In this document: positions 26,606 through 33,093 of the stretch, one piece after another | Position numbering within the stretch: the stretch's first letter is position 1 | How the letters are laid out: each line of letters opens with the position of its first letter | From: Marinobacterium sp. | Lineage (GTDB): Bacteria; Pseudomonadota; Gammaproteobacteria; Pseudomonadales; Balneatricaceae | Assembly (NCBI GenBank): GCA_025800125.1 | Contig: JAOXSF010000036.1 | Location: forward strand, 1 to 33,093 | Length of the DNA stretch: 33,093 nt | Reading direction: 5' to 3' | The notes under the pieces: generated by a model | Database searches by the model: none | Seen by the model: only the letters and a program-made list of their open reading frames with translations | Told to the model about the DNA's origin: nothing | Made by a program: the position numbers and the translations under genes

Positions 26606-26884
26606 TCAGTTATCGCGCAAGGTAACATATTGTGGCGGCTGGCCGGGGCTCTGGGCGATCACCAGCACCAGCTGTTTTTCCACCGGCCCGTTCGGTGTAT
26701 TCATCCGGGTATTACACTGAAAACGGTACAATGTTACCCGGTTCGTGCGGGTCGACACCGCTGTCGGGGTCAGCTTGCGACCGGCAAATGCGTCCATACA
26801 GTGATCAAAACGCTGCTGGTCTTCCACGGAAAGCGGCTGGTACGGGCTCCAGTTACCGGGGCGGGTGGTTATTTCAGTCATCAT
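26606..26884 (-). CDS. Small hypothetical protein
   Basis: 92 aa from the ATG at 26884; a second ATG follows directly (MMTEITT). No strong ribosome-binding site. Soluble, no signal peptide. Contains EDQQRFDHCMDAFAGRKLTPTAV and RVTLYRFQCNTRMNTPNGPVEKQLVLV, which read like a real folded protein rather than a shadow frame. I do not recognise the family. It stands between the regulator and the TetR gene on the same strand as both, probably as its own transcript. Confidence 0.55.
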   Translation of the reverse strand: MMTEITTRPGNWSPYQPLSVEDQQRFDHCMDAFAGRKLTPTAVSTRTNRVTLYRFQCNTRMNTPNGPVEKQLVLVIAQSPGQPPQYVTLRDN

Positions 26885-26988
26885 CCATATCCGTTACTGC
26901 TGTGTTCATGACGGTGTTATCCGGTACAGCCTGCTCTGATAGCTGCCCGGTGAAATTCATCGGCACACGCCAGACGACCTTTACCTGT

Positions 26989-27159
26989 ATGTATGCTCGT
27001 CTGTTTCAGGCGAGCATCCTATCCTGTCTGGCAGGTTGCGCTATTACAGAACATTACAGCCAGTATCGGCCATCGCCACCGGAGGCCTTACTGGAGAACG
27101 ACTATCCAGTAACAAACAACTATCCAGTAACCAACGACTACCCGGCAACCACGCCATAA
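26989..27159 (+). CDS. Possible small lipoprotein
   Basis: 56 aa. MYARLFQASILSCLAGC gives a short signal with a good lipobox (LAGC, Cys17), followed by a mature part with a repeated NDYPVT / NNYPVT / NDYPAT motif. The frame is open upstream to 26632, but the lipoprotein signal starts only here. No clear ribosome-binding site, and the last 22 bases overlap the end of the TetR gene on the other strand. It could be chance. The lipobox plus peptide repeat is the only support. Confidence 0.35.
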   Translation: MYARLFQASILSCLAGCAITEHYSQYRPSPPEALLENDYPVTNNYPVTNDYPATTP

Positions 27160-27755
27160 CGTGCCATAAACATACACAGCGCATCATCCACAATCTGCTG
27201 GCAGCACTGCTCATCCGGTAATGGCTGCCCCAGCATCAGTTGTGGCCAGAACGCAGCAGACTTGATCAGGCCGACAAACTGCCCGGCAGCAAAAGCCGGG
27301 GCAGCAGGTTGCAAACGCCCCTCAGCCATCGCCCGCGCCAGCCAGTTTTCCAGGCTATCCTCCTGCTGGTTCATACGCGCCAGCGCCTCTTCAGCCAACG
27401 CCGGATTACGCATACACTCCGCCATCATCAGCCGCGCCAGTTCAATAAAACGGTCTGACATCAGCAGTGCCAGCTGCTTGTGGGCAAAAACCCGAAGCTG
27501 CGCTTCTACTGGCTGTTCAGGGAGATATTCAAAGCAGGTCATCTCGAGATGCCGGGTGGTCAGCTGCTCGACAATGGCAGCGAATAACTGTTCTTTGCTG
27601 GCAAAGTGGTTATAGACCGTACGTTTCGACACACCCGCACGGCTGGCCAGGTCATCCATGCTGGCACTGGCAAACCCCTTCTCCAGAAACTCATCAACGG
27701 CAGCCGCCACAATGGCATTTTTTTTACGCACGGTAAGCGTCTGTTTTTCAGTCAT
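27138..27755 (-). CDS. TetR/AcrR-family transcriptional regulator
   Basis: 205 aa; AAAGG lies six bases before the ATG at 27755. The N-terminal helix-turn-helix is classic TetR: AIVAAAVDEFLEKGFASASMDDLASRAGVSKRTVYNHFASKEQLFAAIV (about 15-63). The C-terminal ligand domain (FIELARLMMAECMRNPALAE, and GQFVGLIKSAAFWPQLMLGQ) resembles the AefR-like TetR_C subgroup. It is divergent from a metallo-beta-lactamase-fold gene, and the shared 220-base promoter region carries two tandem copies of a likely operator, so it probably represses both itself and that gene. Ligand unknown. Confidence 0.92.
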   Translation of the reverse strand: MTEKQTLTVRKKNAIVAAAVDEFLEKGFASASMDDLASRAGVSKRTVYNHFASKEQLFAAIVEQLTTRHLEMTCFEYLPEQPVEAQLRVFAHKQLALLMSDRFIELARLMMAECMRNPALAEEALARMNQQEDSLENWLARAMAEGRLQPAAPAFAAGQFVGLIKSAAFWPQLMLGQPLPDEQCCQQIVDDALCMFMARYGVVAG

Positions 27756-27796
27756 TTTTTACCTTTAAAGCCAGATTTTTAGCGATCAGACATAGC

Positions 27797-27863
27797 AAAA
27801 ACTATACTCTTGGGTTTACTTTTATAACGCACAGCATAAACTTGCACTCTAAAGTTTACTTTT
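27797..27863. promoter_or_regulatory. Tandem candidate TetR operators
   Basis: Two 18-bp copies, ACTCTTGGGTTTACTTTT (27806-27823) and ACTCTAAAGTTTACTTTT (27846-27863), 15 of 18 identical, exactly 40 bases apart. The second sits in an inverted repeat TAAACTT-N8-AAGTTTA (27837-27858). The first has a poorer version, AAAC-N11-GTTT. The position between tetR and the divergent hydrolase gene fits repressor binding on one DNA face. Confidence 0.55.
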
Positions 27864-27975
27864 GATCGGCATCCGAGTTAACCAGCCACCCGACGCTACT
27901 TCTGCTTGCACTGTTTACCCGTAGCCGGAGTTTCAAATTAACTGCTTTAACACTTAGCGATCTCACCCATTGACG

Positions 27976-29058
27976 ATGCGACTTTCTATTACGCTTTGCA
28001 TACTGACAGGAGCCCTGCTGATGACCACGTTCTACGGCTGCAGTACGCAGCAGACTACCGATTACCGCCAGTCGCCACAGCACAGTGGCACACGTTTTGA
28101 AAATACTCTGGCCACCAGCAGCGGTGATTTCAGTACCCTGGCGCAGATTCTCTGGCGTTATATTACCGAAAAGCGCGAGCAGCCGGTGCCCGTTGCCCCC
28201 ATACCGATGCAGACACTGAGCCACAGCCAGCTGATTGCTGAAAACGATGGCAGCACAGCACTCTATCGACTGGGACATTCCAGCCTGCTGCTGAACCTGG
28301 CAGGTGAGTTCTGGCTGATCGACCCGGTATTTGGCGAACGTGCTTCACCGGTCAGCTTCGCCGGGCCCAGACGCTTTCACCAGACCCCGATCAGCCTGGA
28401 CCAGCTGCCGCCGATCCGTGGTGTTATTATCTCTCACGACCACTACGATCACCTGGACCAGCCAACCATCAGTTACCTGAAAGATCAGGTTACCCAGTTC
28501 ATCATGCCGCTGGGCGTGGGTAACCATCTGCGCAAGTGGGGCGTCGAAGACAGCCGGATTACCGAACTGGACTGGTGGCAACATCATCAGCTTGGTGCAG
28601 TCAAAGTCACGGCCACACCAGCCCGCCACTTTTCTGGCCGGGGCCTGAGTGACAGTAACCAGACATTGTGGGCATCCTGGGTGATCGAAACCGGTGACGA
28701 CAAACTGTTTTACAGTGGTGACAGCGGTTATTTCGATGGTTTCAGAGAGATTGGTCAGCGTATGGGGCCATTTGACCTGACACTGATGGAAAACGGTGCC
28801 TATGACCGGCACTGGTCACAGATTCACATGAACCCACAGGAAACCCTGCAAGCCCATATTGACCTGGGCGGTAAAGCGCTACTGCCGGTACATAACAGCA
28901 CCTTTGATCTGGCTTTCCACTCCTGGAAGGAACCGTTGCAGCAACTGACCGAACTGGCTGCCGAGCAACAGGTGGCAGTGATTACCCCGATCATGGGCCA
29001 GCGGCTGACGCTGGATACGCTGGCCGAACAGCAACAACGATGGTGGCAGGCGTTGTAA
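27976..29058 (+). CDS. Metallo-beta-lactamase-fold hydrolase, probable lipoprotein
   Basis: 360 aa from ATG 27976. The N-terminus has a hydrophobic signal (LSITLCILTGALLMTTFYGC) with a possible lipobox Cys22. An internal ATG at 28021 has the better ribosome-binding site (AGGAG, eight-base spacing) but would lose the signal, so the start is not settled. The metal site motif HxHxDH is His154, His156, Asp158, His159 in SHDHYDHLD. Later ligand blocks are PARHFSGRG, YSGDSGYFDGF and IHMNPQE. This is the COG2220 / NAPE-PLD-like branch, which includes phosphodiesterases and lipid hydrolases. Divergent from tetR and probably controlled by it. Substrate unknown. Confidence 0.85.
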   Translation: MRLSITLCILTGALLMTTFYGCSTQQTTDYRQSPQHSGTRFENTLATSSGDFSTLAQILWRYITEKREQPVPVAPIPMQTLSHSQLIAENDGSTALYRLGHSSLLLNLAGEFWLIDPVFGERASPVSFAGPRRFHQTPISLDQLPPIRGVIISHDHYDHLDQPTISYLKDQVTQFIMPLGVGNHLRKWGVEDSRITELDWWQHHQLGAVKVTATPARHFSGRGLSDSNQTLWASWVIETGDDKLFYSGDSGYFDGFREIGQRMGPFDLTLMENGAYDRHWSQIHMNPQETLQAHIDLGGKALLPVHNSTFDLAFHSWKEPLQQLTELAAEQQVAVITPIMGQRLTLDTLAEQQQRWWQAL

Positions 29059-29100
29059 TACAAACGCCTGCTGTACGCTCAATCCCTGCGACAAGCTGAG

Positions 29101-29154
29101 CCCTTGCGATACGCAGAGCCCTTGCGATACGCAGAGCCCTTACGATACGCAGAG
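29101..29154. repeat. Three tandem 18-bp repeats
   Basis: CCCTTGCGATACGCAGAG three times (29101-29118, 29119-29136, 29137-29154; the third has one change), with degenerate copies on both sides (29084-29100 and 29155-29170). Lies between two convergent genes. The last copy touches the end of the minus-strand gene. Confidence 0.85.
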
Positions 29155-29167
29155 CCCTTATACAGGC

Positions 29168-30469
29168 TCAGCTTTTGCTGCCCAGCCAGCGTACGGCACC
29201 GTCCTGGCCGTACCAGGCGTTACCCATAAATTCCAGCAGCATGATCGCTTCGTTCTCATCACCGGGTGAATAGTAGGGTGCGCGTTCTTCCGGCAGGCCA
29301 GCATTCTGGCCCAGCAGGCGGGCAAAATGCGGGTTGGCTTTTACCGCCCGTTTCCGGGCAGTAGATGCTTTCAGGCTGCCACGTTGCTCAATAAACATCA
29401 GCAGCGCACGGGCGTAGTGGAAAAACACCGAGCTTTCGTCAAACTGTTCCATCATTGCGTGAACCCGGCTGTACTGGCGGGTTTCCAGCAGCATACCGAT
29501 CAATGGATAACGCAGCCCCAGGTTATCGCTCGGACACAGCTCCAGCGCATACTCCGCTTTTGCCATCGCTTCATCCAGCTTGCCCTGCATCTGCAGGCAT
29601 TCCATCAGCAGTGCCAGCGCCTGCATGTACGGGCGGGTTTCATGCACCAGCCAGAATGCGCCCTTATGCTGGACAAAGGTTTGTCGGCCCAGCGCATCTT
29701 CAGCGGTATTCAGTGCGCTCTCCAGCAGCTGTTGCCGTTCGCTCAGATTCTCAGCCTGCATGGCACTTTCCCACAGCTGTTCGAGACGGTCGGCTTCATC
29801 ATCTGCCAGCTGCGCGTCCATGCCTGCGGGCAGGTCAAACGGTGGCAGTTCACCAGGCAGCGCTTGCAGCGCCCGGGCGGCCAGCTCTGGCTTGCTCTGT
29901 AACCACTGACGCAACTCATTGGTCACCGCAGCATAAGCTTTAAGCACCATCGGCAGGTCACGACGTACGCTGACACAACTCTGCTCCAGCGTCATGGAGG
30001 TAGTACCAATCATCTCGGCCGCTTCAGGCAGATCAGCAAAGAAACTGAGCATACTCCAGCAGGCATCGAGTTCTTCGGTCAGGGTTTCATCCAGTTCCGG
30101 CAGCAGCACTTCCCAGCTGCTGAACGCCTGCCCCATGCCGTCATCAAAGCCACGGCTCCAGTCAGCCAGCGCTACACCACGACTGAAATTATCGCGGAAG
30201 TCTGACTGCAAACCACAGCCCGCGGGCAGTTTCGGCGTCTCCCCTTGCAGGTCATGGGCGATCAGCGCGAACTGCTGGTGCAGCAGGCTGTCCAGCTCAT
30301 CCGCCCGTAGCGGGTTCAGTAGCGACCCGGTCGCATCCGCCAGCGGCAGCGATGCCAGAGCACAGAGATAGCCACGCAGCCAGGGCAGACTCTGATGGTG
30401 AGATTTACGGGCCCATTGGCCCAGTTTACGGGCCTGTGCCGAGGTCAGTGCAGCAGGAGAATCAGCCAT
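29168..30469 (-). CDS. UPF0149 (YecA/YgfB-like) N-terminal domain protein with TPR-like C-terminal half
   Basis: 433 aa. Residues about 25-190 show the UPF0149 pattern: PWLRGYLCALASLP, then SRGVALADWSRGFDDGMG and LSFFADLPEA. From about 225 onward are TPR-like helical repeats (MQALALLMECLQMQGKLDEAMAKAEYALELCPSDNLGLRYPLIGMLL). The C-terminal block SPGDENEAIMLLEFMGNAWYGQDGAVRWL is a recognisable ending of this TPR type. No signal or membrane span. Probably a cytoplasmic protein-interaction factor; the precise role is unknown. The frame begins with ATG at 30469 without a strong ribosome-binding site. Confidence 0.75.
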   Translation of the reverse strand: MADSPAALTSAQARKLGQWARKSHHQSLPWLRGYLCALASLPLADATGSLLNPLRADELDSLLHQQFALIAHDLQGETPKLPAGCGLQSDFRDNFSRGVALADWSRGFDDGMGQAFSSWEVLLPELDETLTEELDACWSMLSFFADLPEAAEMIGTTSMTLEQSCVSVRRDLPMVLKAYAAVTNELRQWLQSKPELAARALQALPGELPPFDLPAGMDAQLADDEADRLEQLWESAMQAENLSERQQLLESALNTAEDALGRQTFVQHKGAFWLVHETRPYMQALALLMECLQMQGKLDEAMAKAEYALELCPSDNLGLRYPLIGMLLETRQYSRVHAMMEQFDESSVFFHYARALLMFIEQRGSLKASTARKRAVKANPHFARLLGQNAGLPEERAPYYSPGDENEAIMLLEFMGNAWYGQDGAVRWLGSKS

Positions 30470-30719
30470 TACGTGTGTCAGTTCCGCTCAGATAATCCAG
30501 AAGATGGAGAATAAAGGGGGCAGTTTACGTGTTGTGACCGCCCTCTGTAAAAGGGCATGACAGTCGAGCCCTGCCATGGCTATACGACTGCTATGAATTG
30601 TTACTAAAATTGGTAGGTTTTGCCATTGGAGGGTTCAGGACGATAAACCATGCTTTCAGGCATGCAGCGGGCCTTCAGTAACAGCGCCCGACCCAAGGAC
30701 AGTAACGAGGTAAGCCACC

Positions 30720-32519
30720 ATGCCTGAATATAAAGCCCCCCTGCGGGATATGCAGTTTGTACTGAACGAAGTACTGGAACTGGAGCAGCATTACCAGCAG
30801 CTGCCAGGTTGTGAGGACGCCACGGGCGATATGATCAACGCCATTATGGACGAAGGCGCAAAGTTCTGTGAACGGGTGCTGTCACCACTGAACCAGGTGG
30901 GTGATCAGCAGGGCTGTCAGTTCAACGACGGCGAAGTCACCACCCCGGACGGCTTCAAAGAAGCGTATCAGCAGTATGTTGAAGGCGGCTGGCCGTCAAT
31001 GACCCATGCGCCGGAATGGGGCGGTCAGGGGCTGCCGGAATCGCTGGGTATCATGATCAACGAGATGACCGGCAGCGCCAACTGGGCCTGGAGTATGTAC
31101 CCCGGCCTGTGCCACGGTGCCATGAACACGCTGGAGGCCCACGGCAGCAAACAACAGAAAGAGACCTATCTGACCAAACTGGTATCCGGTGAATGGACCG
31201 GTACCATGTGCCTGACCGAACCCCACTGCGGCACCGATCTGGGCCTGCTGCGCACAAAAGCTGAACCACAGGCCGATGGCAGCTACCAGATCAGTGGTAC
31301 CAAAATTTTCATCTCTGCCGGTGAACACGATATGGCCGACAACATCGTGCATATCGTGCTGGCTCGCTTGCCGGACGCCCCGGCGGGCACCAAAGGGATC
31401 TCACTGTTTATCGTACCGAAATTCATGCCAACCCCGGATGGCGGTGCAGGCGCACGTAATGGCGTCAGCTGCGGCGCCATTGAACACAAGATGGGTATCC
31501 ACGGTAACTCTACCTGTGTGATGAATTTCGATGCGGCTACCGGCTTTCTGATCGGGCCGGAAAACAAAGGCCTGAACTGCATGTTCACCTTTATGAACAC
31601 CGCCCGTATCGGTACTGCGCTGCAAGGCCTGGCCCATGCGGAATGGGGTTTTCAGAACTCGCTGAGCTACGCCCGCGAACGTTTGCAGATGCGTTCACTG
31701 AATGGCCCGCAAGCGCCAGATAAAGCGGCCGACCCGATTATCGTTCACCCGGAAGTGCGCAAGATGCTGCTGACCCAGAAGGCGTTTGCCGAAGGAGGGC
31801 GAGCGCTGATCTATCTGTCTGCGATGCAGGCCGATATTGCCGCCAAAGCGCAAGACAGCCAGACACGGGCCGAAGCTGACAACCTGCTGGCACTGCTGAC
31901 CCCCATTGCCAAAGCCTTCCTGACCGAAACCGGTTTTGAGTCCGCTAACCACGGTTTGCAGGTTTACGGCGGCCATGGCTTCATCAGCGAATGGGGCATG
32001 GAGCAGAACGTGCGCGACTGCCGTATCTCCATGCTGTATGAAGGCACCACCCAGATTCAGGCGCTGGATCTGCTTGGTCGCAAGGTACTGATGACCCAGG
32101 GTGAGACGCTGAAAACCTTCACAAAAATCATCCATAAGTTCTGTAAAGCTCAGGCAGACAATGAAGCACTGAAAACTTTGATTCCCACCCTGGCCAGCCT
32201 GAATCAGGAATGGGGCGAGCTGACCATGAAAGTAGGTATGAAAGCGATGCAGAACCGTGATGAAGTAGGCGCTGCCTCGGTGGATTACCTGATGTACTCA
32301 GGTTACATCACCCTGGCCTACCTCTGGGCCCGTATGGCGGCAGTGGCCGCCAGCAAGCTGGCAGCCGGTGAAGGCGATGCCGATTTCTACCAGGCCAAAC
32401 TGACCACCGCCCGCTTCTATTTTGAACGCCTGCTGCCACGTACCCGCAGCCTGGTCGCCACCATGGAGTCCGGCGCAGATAACCTGATGGCGCTGGACGA
32501 AGCGCACTTCCGTTTCTGA
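30720..32519 (+). CDS. Acyl-CoA dehydrogenase, long form with C-terminal extension
   Basis: 599 aa; GAGG nine bases before ATG 30720. It has the acyl-CoA dehydrogenase fold with FAD-site stretches CLTEPHCGTDLGLLRT and YQISGTKIFISAGEHD, and the catalytic base Glu441 in LYEGTTQIQ. The extra N-terminal segment (YKAPLRDMQFVLNEVLEL) and about 130-residue C-terminal domain are those of the DmdC-like / PF12806 class, common in Pseudomonas-type fatty acid degraders. Introduces the trans-2 double bond in acyl-CoA, passing electrons to ETF. Together with fadBA it supplies a full beta-oxidation cycle in this window. Substrate chain length cannot be told. Confidence 0.93.
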   Translation: MPEYKAPLRDMQFVLNEVLELEQHYQQLPGCEDATGDMINAIMDEGAKFCERVLSPLNQVGDQQGCQFNDGEVTTPDGFKEAYQQYVEGGWPSMTHAPEWGGQGLPESLGIMINEMTGSANWAWSMYPGLCHGAMNTLEAHGSKQQKETYLTKLVSGEWTGTMCLTEPHCGTDLGLLRTKAEPQADGSYQISGTKIFISAGEHDMADNIVHIVLARLPDAPAGTKGISLFIVPKFMPTPDGGAGARNGVSCGAIEHKMGIHGNSTCVMNFDAATGFLIGPENKGLNCMFTFMNTARIGTALQGLAHAEWGFQNSLSYARERLQMRSLNGPQAPDKAADPIIVHPEVRKMLLTQKAFAEGGRALIYLSAMQADIAAKAQDSQTRAEADNLLALLTPIAKAFLTETGFESANHGLQVYGGHGFISEWGMEQNVRDCRISMLYEGTTQIQALDLLGRKVLMTQGETLKTFTKIIHKFCKAQADNEALKTLIPTLASLNQEWGELTMKVGMKAMQNRDEVGAASVDYLMYSGYITLAYLWARMAAVAASKLAAGEGDADFYQAKLTTARFYFERLLPRTRSLVATMESGADNLMALDEAHFRF

Positions 32520-32634
32520 GGCCAGCCACGTGCGTTTTATTCAGCGCCTGGCAGGCAGCCGGGCCGGTGCCGGAGCGGTCAGATTACTGCTCCCGGCACT
32601 CTATAAACTGCAACGCTTGCGGGCTGGCCCCCCG

Positions 32635-32688
32635 TCGCAGCGGCAAGCACAGTCGCAACGGCAGGCACAGCTGCAACGGCAAGCACAG
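32635..32688 (+). repeat. Three 18-bp repeats encoding SQRQAQ-type hexapeptides
   Basis: Three copies at 32635-32652, 32653-32670 and 32671-32688, differing at two to three bases. In the frame that runs into the SCP2-like gene they read SQRQAQ, SQRQAQ, LQRQAQ. This frame is open from GTG 32530, which itself has GAGG eight bases upstream (overlapping the end of the acyl-CoA dehydrogenase gene). Confidence 0.75.
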
Positions 32689-32745
32689 CCACAGCCACAA
32701 CAGGCTGTACCGAACTCAACTGATAATAACAACGAGGCAACTACC

Positions 32746-33063
32746 ATGTCTGATCTGAACACGCTTTTCAGCGAGATGAAACAGCGCTTTAACGCTGACG
32801 CCGCTGCGGGTATGGATACCGTTTTCCAGTACGCGATTGATGACGACAACCACTGGTATGTCTGTGTCAGCGACGGTAACTGTGAGATCAGCGAAGGCGA
32901 GCACGACGACCCCACCGTGACGCTGGCGATGGACAGCACCACCCTGCAGGAGGTGATGTCCGGTGAGACAGATGGCATGCAGGCCTTTATGACCGGCCGC
33001 ATCCGCGCCGATGGCAACATCATGGAAGCCACCCGACTGGCAACGCTGTTCCCGGTCAACTGA
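32746..33063 (+). CDS. SCP2-like sterol/lipid carrier domain protein
   Basis: 105 aa from ATG 32746, with GAGG eight bases upstream. The whole protein is one SCP2 domain: VFQYAIDDDNHWYVCVSDGNCEISEGEHDDPTVTLAMDSTTLQEVMSGETDGMQAFMTGRIRADGNIMEATRLATLF, with the typical GRIRADGN loop. SCP2 domains bind acyl chains or other lipids. Placement after the acyl-CoA dehydrogenase gene suggests service in lipid or acyl-CoA handling. An in-frame start at GTG 32530 would add a 72-residue basic, Gln-rich leader of repeats (177 aa in all). I favour the short form, but the longer one has its own ribosome-binding site. Confidence 0.85.
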   Translation: MSDLNTLFSEMKQRFNADAAAGMDTVFQYAIDDDNHWYVCVSDGNCEISEGEHDDPTVTLAMDSTTLQEVMSGETDGMQAFMTGRIRADGNIMEATRLATLFPVN

Positions 33064-33093
33064 GCAGCCACACAGCCACAGGGCAGCCGTATG

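Noticed and set aside
26332-26628. 98-aa minus-strand frame across the CTTGACTGACC repeat
   Set aside because: Driven by the tandem repeat and overlapping a candidate operator; no protein-like features.
26632-26988. Upstream extension of the small lipoprotein frame
   Set aside because: Runs antisense through the 92-aa gene and has no signal or family match; only the last 56 codons look meaningful.
29101-29154. Tandem repeats considered as CRISPR
   Set aside because: The copies are directly abutting with no unique spacers and no cas genes are present.

Overview
The window looks like chromosomal DNA of a marine-type gammaproteobacterium (Oceanospirillales/Pseudomonas-like). This is inferred from a pseudomonad-style arginine succinyltransferase pair, a fadBA operon with Pseudomonas-like subunit lengths, a DUF1302/DUF1329 pair, a CZB-type chemoreceptor and an acyl-CoA dehydrogenase of the long C-terminally extended class. 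The genus cannot be fixed from the sequence alone. The window holds GC-rich core metabolic blocks separated by AT-richer accessory insertions.

Accessory region 1 (1-3360) contains integron-like gene cassettes. Two attC-like imperfect palindromes (113-202 and 1466-1536) bound a 1.33 kb cassette whose two ends are exactly complementary, as expected for an integron cassette. It carries two overlapping genes: a 66-aa single-pass membrane protein and a 358-aa protein that I recognise as LPO_1073/Vpar_1526-like. The two proteins share a short N-rich tag. A GFA-family gene follows, then a doubtful small ORF, then a CsrA-like protein with an unusual C-terminal extension and CsrA-type ACAGGGA sites in its own leader. 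No integrase is in the window.

Core block 1 (3361-9505) has an unknown 179-aa gene on the minus strand and the arginine succinyltransferase (AST) genes aruF-astA-astD-astB, preceded by a leader that can form mutually exclusive hairpins and closed by a clear terminator. Core block 2 (9526-17556) has a minus-strand DUF1302 outer-membrane barrel plus DUF1329 envelope protein operon, a divergent AraC-family regulator, a class I glutamine amidotransferase and a chemoreceptor with a zinc-binding CZB domain.

Accessory region 2 (17820-21702) is an RTX-repeat protein and an unrecognised partner gene, sandwiched between a decayed IS30-family element and a decayed ISAs1-family element, each with recognisable terminal inverted repeats.

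Core block 3 (21960-33063) is centred on fatty acid degradation: fadB-fadA, and further right an acyl-CoA dehydrogenase followed by an SCP2-type small protein. Between them lie a cysteine-rich SufR/COG2345-like regulator with two candidate AAC-N6-GTT operators, small hypothetical genes, a TetR regulator divergent from a metallo-beta-lactamase-fold hydrolase with tandem candidate operators, and a UPF0149/TPR-like protein. No tRNA, rRNA or CRISPR array was seen.
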